Under the pieces are notes generated by a model. The model was not told the DNA's origin, searched no databases, and saw only the letters and a program-made list of their open reading frames with translations. A stretch of 64,000 nt of DNA. Origin: Myxococcaceae bacterium (GTDB lineage Bacteria; Myxococcota; Myxococcia; Myxococcales; Myxococcaceae). The translations under genes and the position numbers were made by a program. Shown piece by piece: positions 16,632 to 23,944 of the stretch (the stretch's first letter is position 1; the number at the start of each line of letters is the position of its first letter). Location of the stretch: the NCBI GenBank assembly GCA_017881265.1, contig JADGRA010000047.1, positions 1-64,000 on the forward strand. The letters are read 5' to 3'.

Positions 16632-17474
16632 CTACGCGGCCTGTTCCCACTGCTCCCGCGAGCGGGTGGCCGACGCGAAATCCGTCTGTCGGGCCGGGTT
16701 CAGCAGGTATGGCCGTTCGTGGTGTGTGCGGTGGGCGTAGATGCCGCAGAAGAGGCGGTTGCCCCAGGCGTAGTAGCCGTGGTTCAGGTTGACTGGGTGC
16801 ATCTCGTCAATCGTCTTGCCGGCCTCGCCGTTGTGGGTCGACCAGTTGAAGTGAATGATGAAGAGGCCGCCGAGGACGTTGGCCGGAAAGAAGACGGTGA
16901 GGAAGAAGACCGGCCCCAGGAGCCACACCCAGCACGCGACGAGTACGAAGTTGGTGCCGTAGCTGACGCGGGCGCGAAACGCCTCGGAGCGTCGGTGTGC
17001 AGGGGTGTCGCCCCAGGTGTCGTAGTACTGCTGCTGAAGCTGAATCTCGGTATGGACGATGGTGTGTTTCACCGTCTTCCAGAAGGACGGGAAGTTGGGG
17101 TGCGGGTCGCGGCGCTGGTCGTCGGAGTACTTGTGGTGCCGCATGTGCACGATGTCCCAGCTGGCGAAGCGCACCAGGATGATGAGGCCGAGAATCTCTC
17201 CCACCACCCGGTTGATGGACTTGGGCAGGTTGCCGTGCGTGCAGTTGTGAACTGTTACCTGCGCCCACATGAAGGCGAAGACGAGCACCATGAACACCGG
17301 CAAGTACCACCAGGCCAGGCCCGGCAGCACCGGCCGGAATCCCGTGACGCCCATCACCACGAGTAACGCCGCGCACACGGCGAGCCAGAAGCCGTCGTAC
17401 ATTAAGTAGAAGCGTGGGTTCTTCTTGAACTGGTTGATGGGGTGCGCGGTGAGTGCTCGTTTGATGATTTTCAT
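16632..17474 (-). CDS. Membrane fatty-acid desaturase
   Basis: A 280-residue integral membrane di-iron enzyme introducing a double bond or hydroxyl into an acyl chain. The three histidine boxes are present: HNCTH (76-80), HMRHH (110-114) and a C-terminal HRTHH near residue 250. Hydrophobic spans lie around residues 27-45, 53-72, 90-105 and two near 175-215. The ATG at 17474 (MKIIKRAL) is chosen over an upstream in-frame TTG at 17486. No electron-donor gene is adjacent. Myxobacteria carry several such desaturases acting on phospholipid acyl chains. Confidence 0.88.
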   Translation of the reverse strand: MKIIKRALTAHPINQFKKNPRFYLMYDGFWLAVCAALLVVMGVTGFRPVLPGLAWWYLPVFMVLVFAFMWAQVTVHNCTHGNLPKSINRVVGEILGLIILVRFASWDIVHMRHHKYSDDQRRDPHPNFPSFWKTVKHTIVHTEIQLQQQYYDTWGDTPAHRRSEAFRARVSYGTNFVLVACWVWLLGPVFFLTVFFPANVLGGLFIIHFNWSTHNGEAGKTIDEMHPVNLNHGYYAWGNRLFCGIYAHRTHHERPYLLNPARQTDFASATRSREQWEQAA

Positions 17475-17798
17475 CCCGGGTTCCAAACAGCGAGATTCGA
17501 ACGGGCGCTAGCCATACGTCAGTCCGGGCCTCTGTGCCTAGACCCTCCAACGGCGCGTCGGCGGAGAGAGACCGCCCGCGGGAGAGGGGGCGATGAGTCT
17601 CGCTTCTGAGGATTGATTCGCGCGTGCCCCCCCCGGGCGGCGTGCTGCACGCCTGGCAGCTCGCCCCAGCACGGAGCTCGGCATCACGATGGGGCTTGCT
17701 CAGCGGTGTCGCTTCATGCTGCAAAGACTCACCCAGTCCGGCCAGCGACCGCGCAACAGCCGGCCGAGGCCTTCTGGTGACTGGAAAGGGGAGACACG
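17475..17798. other. Divergent intergenic region
   Basis: This 324-bp stretch separates the divergent desaturase and DUF2092 genes and must hold both promoters. I see no convincing -35/-10 pair, RNA gene or small ORF. A good ribosome site (GGAAAGGGGAG) lies at its right end, just before the GTG at 17799. Confidence 0.5.
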
Positions 17799-18653
17799 GT
17801 GAAGGCTGTCCATCCCGCCGCCGCGCTTGCAGTCGTCCTCTTCGCACTGGGTGCCCAGGGGGCTGGTGCCACCGAGGTGCCGGCCACGCCCTCCGGGAAA
17901 GCGGAGGCAACCCGTCCCGGCTGGACCCCGGAGGCGCAGGTTCTCGAAGCCAAGGCCGTAGCAGTCCTCAAGGCTGCCAGCGCACGGCTGGCCTCTGCCC
18001 GGGCGCTTTCCTTCAGCGCCGTCATCGCCGACGAAGCCCAGAGCCGCCTCGGCCCTCCGTTACTCTACGCCTCCCGCTCAGACGTGGTGCTCCAGCGCCC
18101 GGACCGGCTGAGGGTCGTCACCACCGGCGCTGCCCCGCGTTCGGACCTCTACATCAACGGGACGAAGCTGTCGGCCTACGTACCGGCCGATGGCCTGCTC
18201 GCGCAGGCGACGGTTCCGCCCACCATCGACGGTGCCCTCGAGGCGGCCCATCACCTCGCCCACATCTATTTCCCGTTCGCCGACCTCATCGTCGCGGACC
18301 CGTACGGCGACCTGGCTCCGGACCTGCGCCTCGCCTTTTACATTGGCAAGTCCGAGGCGGTGGGGGGCGTGGCCACGGACATGGTGGCCTACGCCACCGA
18401 CGAGGTCTTCATCCAGGCGTGGATAGGCGTCGAGGACAAGCTGCCGCGCCGTCTCCGCGCCATCTACCTGATGGACGGGGGGAACCTGCGCCACGAGATG
18501 GAGCTTTCCGCCTGGAAAATCAACCCGCAGCTCCCGGCCTCGACCTTCACGCTTCCCGCCGCCGCCCGGAACGCGAAGCCCATCCCCTTCGAGCGGCCGG
18601 GGCTTTCTGTCCCCACTCCCCCGGCCAAAGCGGCACCTGCACCACAGAAGTGA
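17799..18653 (+). CDS. DUF2092-type periplasmic protein
   Basis: A 284-residue exported protein. A signal peptide (AVHPAAALAVVLFALGAQGAGA) precedes a mature domain with VLKAASARLASARALSFSAVIADE, VVLQRPDRLRVVTTG and LYINGTKLSAYVP. These match the DUF2092 fold, related to outer-membrane lipoprotein carriers such as LolA. AWIGVEDKLPRRLRAIYL and DGGNLRHEMELSAWKINP continue the beta-sheet pattern. The function is not established; lipid or lipoprotein handling is a structural guess. The GTG start has AAGGGGAG at proper distance. The repeat-rich secreted protein follows 14 bp downstream and is probably in the same operon, an arrangement often seen with DUF2092 genes. Confidence 0.65.
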   Translation: MKAVHPAAALAVVLFALGAQGAGATEVPATPSGKAEATRPGWTPEAQVLEAKAVAVLKAASARLASARALSFSAVIADEAQSRLGPPLLYASRSDVVLQRPDRLRVVTTGAAPRSDLYINGTKLSAYVPADGLLAQATVPPTIDGALEAAHHLAHIYFPFADLIVADPYGDLAPDLRLAFYIGKSEAVGGVATDMVAYATDEVFIQAWIGVEDKLPRRLRAIYLMDGGNLRHEMELSAWKINPQLPASTFTLPAAARNAKPIPFERPGLSVPTPPAKAAPAPQK

Positions 18654-18667
18654 TGGAGGGACGTCAC

Positions 18668-19546
18668 ATGAAGACGGATGCAGTGTCTCGAATGCTTCTT
18701 TTCGCCGCTGCGCTCCTGCTGCCGGCCGCGGCGTTTGCGTACGCGCATTCCAACTCCTACGGCGGGACCACCAGCCACTCGGAAGGGTCCACGACGGCCA
18801 CCGGATCCTATGGTGGAAGCGCGACGCATACGGAGGGGCAAGGGACGTCGGCCACCAATGCCTACGGCGGAAGCGCCTACCACGCCCAAGGAAGTGACCA
18901 GACGACCGCGACGAACGCGTACGGTGGAAGCGCGACGCATACAGAGGGGCAAGGGACGTCGGCCACCAATGCCTACGGCGGAAGCGCCTACCACGCCGAA
19001 GGCAGCAACTACACGACGGTGAACAGCCCCTACTACCACTCGTCTGCCACCGTCTATCACGCCCCGTACCCGTACCCGCCTCCGCCGGCCTACTACCACC
19101 CGCCCGCCACCGTGGCCTATTACCCGTCGTCGGGTTGCTACAACTGCGCTACGGCCGGTGCAGTCGCGGCCGGCGTGGTCGTCGGTGCAGCCATCGCCAC
19201 CTCCGCCTCGCAGGCCAACACCGCCGCCGCCACCACCAACGCCTACAACGCCGGGGTGGCGGCTGGCTCGTCGAGCACCGCTGCCGTCTCTTCCTCGGCC
19301 TACACGTCGGGCTACGTGGCGGGCGCCGCGTCGGCACCGCCCGCCGGCGCCCCCCCGACGTACGTTCAACCGGCGCCCGGCGAGGCGGGGTACATGATGG
19401 GCGGGACCTACGCGTCGCTGCCGCCCGGGTGCATCACCCCCAACGTGGCTGGGGTCACCTACTACCAATGCGGGTACACTTGGTTCAGGCCTACCTACGG
19501 CTCAAACGGGGTCTATTACACGGTGGTGCCGGCCCAGCAGCCCTGA
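18668..19546 (+). CDS. Secreted Tyr/Gly/Ser-rich repeat protein with glycine zipper
   Basis: A 292-residue exported protein. A signal peptide (MLLFAAALLLPAAAFA) is followed by four imperfect copies of a unit like NAYGGSAxHxEG. Next come a Tyr/Pro-rich linker (PYPYPPPPAYYHPP) and a small-residue helix CATAGAVAAGVVVGAAIA resembling a glycine zipper. The C-terminal domain has LPPGCITPNVAGVTYYQCGYTWFRP and YYTVV, like DUF6515-type cell-surface proteins. It may associate with the outer membrane or extracellular matrix. The ATG at 18668 follows GGAGGGACG. It is co-oriented with the DUF2092 gene. Confidence 0.7.
   Translation: MKTDAVSRMLLFAAALLLPAAAFAYAHSNSYGGTTSHSEGSTTATGSYGGSATHTEGQGTSATNAYGGSAYHAQGSDQTTATNAYGGSATHTEGQGTSATNAYGGSAYHAEGSNYTTVNSPYYHSSATVYHAPYPYPPPPAYYHPPATVAYYPSSGCYNCATAGAVAAGVVVGAAIATSASQANTAAATTNAYNAGVAAGSSSTAAVSSSAYTSGYVAGAASAPPAGAPPTYVQPAPGEAGYMMGGTYASLPPGCITPNVAGVTYYQCGYTWFRPTYGSNGVYYTVVPAQQP
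18812..19033 (+). repeat. 111-bp tandem duplication inside the repeat-protein gene
   Basis: Two head-to-tail units of 111 bp (37 codons) start at 18812 and 18923. The first 75 or so bases differ at a single position and the remainder has diverged. Each unit encodes two YGGSA motifs. The near identity implies a recent duplication or gene-conversion event and predicts length variation between strains. Confidence 0.8.
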
Positions 19547-19679
19547 CCGGCGACGGCTCGCGCCCAGGCAGCTGTTCGACAGTTTATGCCCGCCGGGTGC
19601 CGACGTCTCGGACTCCTCCCCCTCGAGGTGCCGGCGTTCGAGCAGGTGAAGTGCGCTTCGGAAGCAGGGCCCATCCCCT

Positions 19680-19702
19680 GACCGCCCCAGAAACGGGCGG
19701 TC
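19680..19702. terminator. Hairpin between convergent genes
   Basis: GACCGCCC (19680-19687) and GGGCGGTC (19695-19702) form a perfect 8-bp stem with a seven-base loop. It lies between the plus-strand repeat-protein gene and the minus-strand gene ending at 19722, so it could terminate both. No U-tract follows on either strand. Confidence 0.5.
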
Positions 19703-19721
19703 GAGAGGACCTGCCCTCTGC

Positions 19722-20420
19722 TCAGTAGTTCTTCCGGTAGCCGGTGTTGGTGACGTCGACCACGAGGTTGGAGGATGGCAGCGAGAGCTCGGTCCGGGCC
19801 GTGTAGGTCGCGCCATCCATCAGCGTCCCCATCTGGGCCACCATGGTGACGGGAGTGGACGGGTTACCCAGGTACGTCGAGACGTTCATCCCGAGGAGGC
19901 GATTCGTCTGGATGTTCACCGTGATGCCGAACACGTCACCCGGGAGGAAGTAGTTCTTGAAGTTGAGGCGGACGACTTGGCCTGGCTGGATGATGTCGAA
20001 GCTGACGTTGCCCGCTTGTTTTGCCTGGTCGAGGAGGAAGGTGTTCGGCGGGACGTAGCTCTTCACCAGGGCAACCGCCTGCTTCATGGTGTCGGTCATG
20101 CTCTCCTGCGCCGACTGTTGAATCATGCCCCGAAACCCAAACTTCCTCGGCGGGGGAGGAGACGACGCGACGGGCAATTTCTGGATGGAGCCGTCGGCGC
20201 CGTAGTAGCAGCTCTCTTCCTTCCAAGACTTCTGCTCACCGTTCACGAACACAGTGTCGGTCTCTATCCACTGGTAGGTGCGCAGGTCCTGCTGGCTCGC
20301 CACCATCGCGTTCTTGAGCGCGGCCAGGTGCGCCTGGATTCCTCCGCCGGCCTGTGCACCAGCACGCGAGGCGAAAACGGCTCCGATGAGCACCGCCGAA
20401 AGCAGAAGGGTCTTCTTCAA
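19722..20420 (-). CDS. Secreted protein of unknown function
   Basis: A 232-residue protein with a classical signal peptide (KKTLLLSAVLIGAVFASRAGA). The mature part begins with a helical segment (IQAHLAALKNAMVASQQDLRTYQWIETDTVFVNGEQKS). It continues with a Pro-rich spacer and a beta-rich C-terminus (VVRLNFKNYFLPGDVFGITVNIQTNRLLGMNVSTYL). I do not recognise a named family. The N-terminal YQWIETxTVxxxGE pattern recurs in uncharacterised exported proteins. The TTG start at 20420 has GGAGG seven bases upstream. Confidence 0.65.
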   Translation of the reverse strand: MKKTLLLSAVLIGAVFASRAGAQAGGGIQAHLAALKNAMVASQQDLRTYQWIETDTVFVNGEQKSWKEESCYYGADGSIQKLPVASSPPPPRKFGFRGMIQQSAQESMTDTMKQAVALVKSYVPPNTFLLDQAKQAGNVSFDIIQPGQVVRLNFKNYFLPGDVFGITVNIQTNRLLGMNVSTYLGNPSTPVTMVAQMGTLMDGATYTARTELSLPSSNLVVDVTNTGYRKNY

Positions 20421-20783
20421 GGCGTCCTCCTTGGGAACCCCAGCTGTCTAGTGGATTGGGGCCTACGGGTCCACTGACGTTTCCGCGTTACTTCCGCGTG
20501 CCTACCGCAAATTTAACGATTGCAAATCCTGCGGAGGTTGGTGCCGAGCGCTGTGCGAGTGGCGACGTGTCTCTGCAACGGACGTCGCCGTTTCCGGCGT
20601 GACCTCCCTGGGCAACTGAAGCAGCAGCCAGGTGCTCGACCCGTGAAAACCGGCGTGCAGAGCCTGCGGGGAGGGGGCGAGGGGCGGCAAGGTCTGCGAG
20701 ACAACCTCGTCTCTGCCGACTACGGGCGCTTCGTGGCATGGGCGATGCTGGGCACAGAAGACGTCAGCCCAGAGGAGTGCGCC
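20421..20783. other. Intergenic region with TTCCGCGT direct repeat
   Basis: Upstream of the secreted-protein gene (minus) there are two copies of TTCCGCGT at 20481-20488 and 20492-20499, 11 bp apart, followed by an unusually AT-rich patch (GCAAATTTAACGATTGCAAAT). The spacing of one helical turn would suit a direct-repeat operator and the AT-rich patch a promoter. No gene is convincing here. Confidence 0.35.
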
Positions 20784-21038
20784 ATGTCGACGACCGCCGT
20801 CGTCCTCTCCGTTGCCTCGCTTCTGCTGGCGGGGCTGTCGTTGGTGCGGGTCCGGTCTCTCGGGTTCAGTCCTCGCGGTCGGGGCGGGTGCCGCGGGTTG
20901 CGTGCTCGCGGGGGATTATGTCCGACGGGTCACCGCGCCGCATGACGCTGACTTCGAGCGTGCCTTCGGCGAGTCGCTGCAACGAAACAGGGCCATGGGG
21001 AGCATTCCGTCTCTCCCCCGGGGCTTGCTAGACGCCTG
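20784..21038 (+). pseudogene. Possible frameshifted small membrane protein
   Basis: An ATG at 20784 with AGAGGAG nearby starts MSTTAVVLSVASLLLAGLSLVRVRSLG, a plausible membrane helix. A sensible continuation (SGSVLAVGAGAAGCVLAGDYVRR, then DADFERAFGESLQRN) lies in the next frame from about 20864. A single-base indel there would join them. The second frame then runs into the antisense of the next gene, so its end is unknown. It could be a decayed gene, a sequencing error or chance. Confidence 0.25.
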
Positions 21039-21509
21039 TCACAGGTTCTCTCGCCTCGCCACGAACGAAATGTTGAAGTTGGCAGTCCCCGAAGGGCACG
21101 TCGTACTGCCGACTGCCTGAAGGCTTCCGGCGAGGGTGATGGTGAGGGTGGGGGAGGCCAACGAGCCGGAGCCGCTGGTGAGAGAGACGTTTTCTGGGCA
21201 GGAGCTAACGACCACGGTGCAGGCGTACGGCTGCACCGAGAATTCCGTCGCCGAAGTCGGCGTCACGTGGGGGCCGGCGTTGTTGTTCAAGTCGCAGAAT
21301 TGGGACAGGAGGAGCGAGTTCCTGCCGTTGCCGAGGATTGTCCACGACGCTTGCCCCTGGCTGCTGGCCTGTTGACCCGAACGGGGGTCGGTGAGGGTGA
21401 ACGTCTCTTGTCCAACCCAGAGGCCGGTGAAGTTGGTGGAGTAGTCCGGATCCGACCCACAGGCGGTCCCGACCACAACCAAGAAGACCAGCGCGCACTC
21501 TCGCCACAT
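21039..21509 (-). CDS. Small lipoprotein of unknown function
   Basis: A 156-residue protein with a lipoprotein signal peptide (ALVFLVVVGTAC, lipidation at Cys after VGTA). The mature domain starts GSDPDYSTNFTGLWVGQETFTL and is rich in Ser and Thr with four further cysteines, probably two disulphides, in an all-beta arrangement. NFTGLWVG is reminiscent of lipocalin-like or calycin-like entry strands, but no family is assigned. The ATG at 21509 is chosen because it places the signal peptide at the N-terminus. Confidence 0.6.
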   Translation of the reverse strand: MWRECALVFLVVVGTACGSDPDYSTNFTGLWVGQETFTLTDPRSGQQASSQGQASWTILGNGRNSLLLSQFCDLNNNAGPHVTPTSATEFSVQPYACTVVVSSCPENVSLTSGSGSLASPTLTITLAGSLQAVGSTTCPSGTANFNISFVARRENL

Positions 21510-21854
21510 TCGTGAAGCCCCCCGCGTCACGTCCACCCGACGGCACCGTCCAATGGCCGAGCCGACGACGATGGTTAAAGCGTGCCCGAAGGAGACAAGC
21601 AAACCCTGGGGAGTCACTCTTGAACGAAAACGCGTTTACGCGTGCCCGCTGTAAACTGCTGGGCCGTCGCCGCGCCGCCTTCCTGGCAATGGGTGGCGGG
21701 TCGCAGGGTAGGCCAGCGTGCCGCTTAGCAGAACGTCGCGCGCTGCAGCCGGACGCGGTGCCAGGAGTCAGCCGCGGTGTGAGGCGCGCCCAGTCGCCGC
21801 TCGGGAAGCACGCTCAGGGCGACCCACACCACCACCCCACGGCCAAACAAAGAT
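21510..21854. other. Intergenic region without visible features
   Basis: About 345 bp between the lipoprotein gene start and the 3' end of tatA, both on the minus strand. A doubled ACGCGT (ACGCGTTTACGCGT) lies near 21630. Otherwise I see no gene, RNA or clear promoter. Confidence 0.4.
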
Positions 21855-22109
21855 TCAGACGTCCTTGCTGGTGGGCGCCGTGGCACGCGGCCGCGGATTC
21901 CCGTCGGCATCGACTCCGCCAGCCAGCGTTCCGCCGGCCCGCGGCGCTGCCTCGGGCGGCGTCTGCTCCTCCCCGCCGCCGAAGCCCTTCTTGAAGTTGC
22001 GAATGGCCTGCCCCAGCGACGAGCCGAGCTGCGGCAGCTTCGCCCCGCCGAAGAGCACCAGGGCGATGACGAGGATGATGACGAGCTCGCTCATCTTGAG
22101 ACCGAACAT
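21855..22109 (-). CDS. tatA: Twin-arginine translocase subunit TatA/TatE
   Basis: An 84-residue membrane protein forming the pore component of the Tat pathway, which exports folded proteins. The N-terminal helix SELVIILVIALVLFGGAKLPQLG is followed by the conserved amphipathic helix SLGQAIRNFKKGFGG with the FG hinge, then a Pro/Ala-rich polar tail. The polar residue near the N-terminus is Glu, as expected for TatA. The ATG at 22109 is the family start. No tatB or tatC is adjacent, so the locus is split. Confidence 0.93.
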   Translation of the reverse strand: MFGLKMSELVIILVIALVLFGGAKLPQLGSSLGQAIRNFKKGFGGGEEQTPPEAAPRAGGTLAGGVDADGNPRPRATAPTSKDV

Positions 22110-22353
22110 GTATTTGACGCCTCTTCCAGGGTGGCGAACGCCCCCCAGGGGGCGCCTCCAAGAACACCGAAGGAACATCTGCCCCAAACAGGGGCCGCGC
22201 GCAAGCCAAGCTCGCCTGCCTACAGGCCGGGCCTCGGGGTGGGTGGCGCTGGCACCAGCGCCGGGCGTGGGGCCTGACGTCGTCTTGGCGGACCCCGGGG
22301 AGGCGCCCCGTGCTTGACGCTTCGCCTCGCACGCCACTACGGTGCGGCCGCCG

Positions 22354-22368
22354 TTGACTCTTGAATCA
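22354..22368. promoter_or_regulatory. Operator-like near-palindrome upstream of the SCP2 gene
   Basis: TTGACTCTTGAATCA ends 17 bases before the SCP2 start codon. The same element (TTGACTCAAGAATCAA) occurs at 23910, at almost the same distance from the acyl-CoA dehydrogenase start. Both fit TTGA-Y-TC-WW-GA-R-TCAA, an imperfect inverted repeat. This suggests one regulator controls the two units of the lipid cluster. Confidence 0.5.
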
Positions 22369-22385
22369 CCCCCACGGAGCCGACC

Positions 22386-22721
22386 ATGGCCGACGTCACT
22401 TCCAAGAGCATCCTCGAGAGCACCATCCCCGCGCTGCTGACGGCGAAGCCGGAGTTGGCCAAGGACATCAACGCCATCATTCACTTCGTCATTACCGGAG
22501 ACACCGGTGGCACCTGGACGCTGGACCTGACCAAGCCCTCGGGCTGGGTGACGTCGGGCGCGGTGGGGGAGCCGAAGATGACGGTCACCGTGGCCGACGC
22601 GGACTTCGTCAAAATCCACAACAAGCAGCTGAATGCGCAGATGGCGGCCATGCAGGGCAAGCTGAAGTTCAAGCCGATGGACATGGGCCTGGCCATGAAG
22701 CTCGGCAAGCTCCTCACCTAA
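22386..22721 (+). CDS. SCP-2 sterol-carrier/lipid-transfer domain protein
   Basis: A 111-residue single-domain protein of the SCP2 fold, which binds acyl chains, acyl-CoA or sterols in a hydrophobic tunnel. Typical features are IIHFVITGDTGGTWTLDLTKPSGWV, then VTVADADFVKIHNKQLNAQMAAMQGKLKFKPMDMGLAMKLGKLL. The -GKLK- strand and terminal helix are diagnostic. It starts an apparent operon with the CoA-transferase (8 bp gap). It sits beside an acyl-CoA dehydrogenase gene under a similar operator-like element. Probable role: acyl-CoA trafficking for degradation. Confidence 0.9.
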   Translation: MADVTSKSILESTIPALLTAKPELAKDINAIIHFVITGDTGGTWTLDLTKPSGWVTSGAVGEPKMTVTVADADFVKIHNKQLNAQMAAMQGKLKFKPMDMGLAMKLGKLLT

Positions 22722-22729
22722 GGCGGCGC

Positions 22730-23875
22730 ATGTCCGAGGGCCTGCCGCTCGCGGGGCTGCGCGTCCTCGACCTCACCCGGCACCTGCCCGGGCCCTACGC
22801 CACGCTGCTGCTGGCGGACCTCGGGGCCCAGGTGGACAAGCTGGAGGAACCCTCCGGCGACCCGACGCGGGCGCTGCCCTACGGCGCGCCGGAGACGGGC
22901 ACCTACTTCGCCGGCCTCAACCGCGGCAAGCGCTCGCTGGTCCTCAACCTCAAGGCGGAGGGTGCCGCGGCGGCCGTCCTGCGTCTGGCTGGCCACTACG
23001 ACGTCCTCGTCGAGGGCTTCCGGCCGGGGGTGCTGGACCGGCTTGGCCTCGGGCACCAGACGCTGCGGGCGGCGCACCCGCGGCTGGTGGTGTGCGCGCT
23101 GTCCGGCTTCGGGCAAACCGGCCCGGACCGCCTGCGGGCGGGCCATGACTTGAGTTACCAGGCCCGCGCCGGGGTGGTGGGCTACGCCGGCGGCGCGGAG
23201 GGCCCGGGCGTACCGGGGGGCCAACTGGCGGACGTGGGCGGGGCCCTGTTTGCCGTGGTGGGCATCCTGGCAGCGCTCTGCGCGCGGGCCCGCACCGACG
23301 AGGGGCGCCTTGTGGACGTGGCGCTGGCCGAGGCCGCCACGGCCTTTCTGCACCTGCACCTTTCGGCACACCTGTCGGGCGGGCTGCCCTTGCGGCCGGG
23401 AAGGGACCTCCTCAACGGCGGGCTGCCCTGCTACCGGCTGTACCGCACCGCGGACGGACGGCAACTTGCGGTGGCGGCGCTCGAGCCGCGCTTCTTCTCC
23501 GCCCTGTGCCAGCGTCTAGGACGCCCGGAGTTGGCGGAGGCAGGCTACGCCGGCGGCGAGGAGGCGGAAGCAGTCCACCGGGAGCTCGAGGCCCTGTTCG
23601 CCACGGCGCCCCTCTCCACCTGGGAGGCGCGCCTGGCCGGCCTGGACGCCTGCGTGGAGGCCGTGCGCACGCCCGAGGAGGTGGCCCAGGACGCGCAGTT
23701 CTTGGCGCGGGGCCTCTTCGTCCAGGGGCCCGACGGCGAGCGCCGCCTGGCGACGCCCCTGCGCCTGGGGCCGCTGCCGGAGGCCCCGCCGCCAGCCTTG
23801 GGCGCGCACACGAGGCAGGTGCTGCGCGAGGCGGGCTTCACCCCAGAGGAAATGCAAGCGCTGGGCGTGGACTGA
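22730..23875 (+). CDS. Family III CoA-transferase (CaiB/BaiF type) or alpha-methylacyl-CoA racemase
   Basis: A 381-residue enzyme of the interlocked-dimer family III. The N-terminus LAGLRVLDLTRHLPGPYATLLLADLGAQVDKLE, the ...GLNRGKRSLVLNLK segment and LVEGFRPGVLDRLGLG are family hallmarks. The catalytic Asp is in GGQLADVGGALFAVVGILAAL. Racemase and transferase members are hard to separate by sequence; the shorter length favours the racemase side. It lies in an operon with SCP2, consistent with branched-chain acyl-CoA metabolism. Confidence 0.87.
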   Translation: MSEGLPLAGLRVLDLTRHLPGPYATLLLADLGAQVDKLEEPSGDPTRALPYGAPETGTYFAGLNRGKRSLVLNLKAEGAAAAVLRLAGHYDVLVEGFRPGVLDRLGLGHQTLRAAHPRLVVCALSGFGQTGPDRLRAGHDLSYQARAGVVGYAGGAEGPGVPGGQLADVGGALFAVVGILAALCARARTDEGRLVDVALAEAATAFLHLHLSAHLSGGLPLRPGRDLLNGGLPCYRLYRTADGRQLAVAALEPRFFSALCQRLGRPELAEAGYAGGEEAEAVHRELEALFATAPLSTWEARLAGLDACVEAVRTPEEVAQDAQFLARGLFVQGPDGERRLATPLRLGPLPEAPPPALGAHTRQVLREAGFTPEEMQALGVD

Positions 23876-23909
23876 GCGACGCGGCTTGCGCCGGGGGAGC
23901 CGCTTGGGA

Positions 23910-23925
23910 TTGACTCAAGAATCAA
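23910..23925. promoter_or_regulatory. Operator-like palindrome upstream of acyl-CoA dehydrogenase
   Basis: TTGACTCAAGAATCAA is an inverted repeat with one mismatched pair (TTGA-C-TC ... GA-A-TCAA). It ends 19 bases before the GTG start and precedes the AGGAGG ribosome site. It is the second copy of the element found before the SCP2 gene. Confidence 0.5.
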
Positions 23926-23944
23926 CAGGAGGCACCACCCGCCC

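Noticed and set aside
17488-17510. Second GTTCGAATC segment (minus strand)
   Set aside because: The stems around the loop do not pair and no cloverleaf can be drawn.
17624-19546. A single 640-codon open frame spanning two genes
   Set aside because: Its first part is antiphase to the DUF2092 gene and lacks protein-like composition. Only its 3' part (from 18668) is the real secreted protein.
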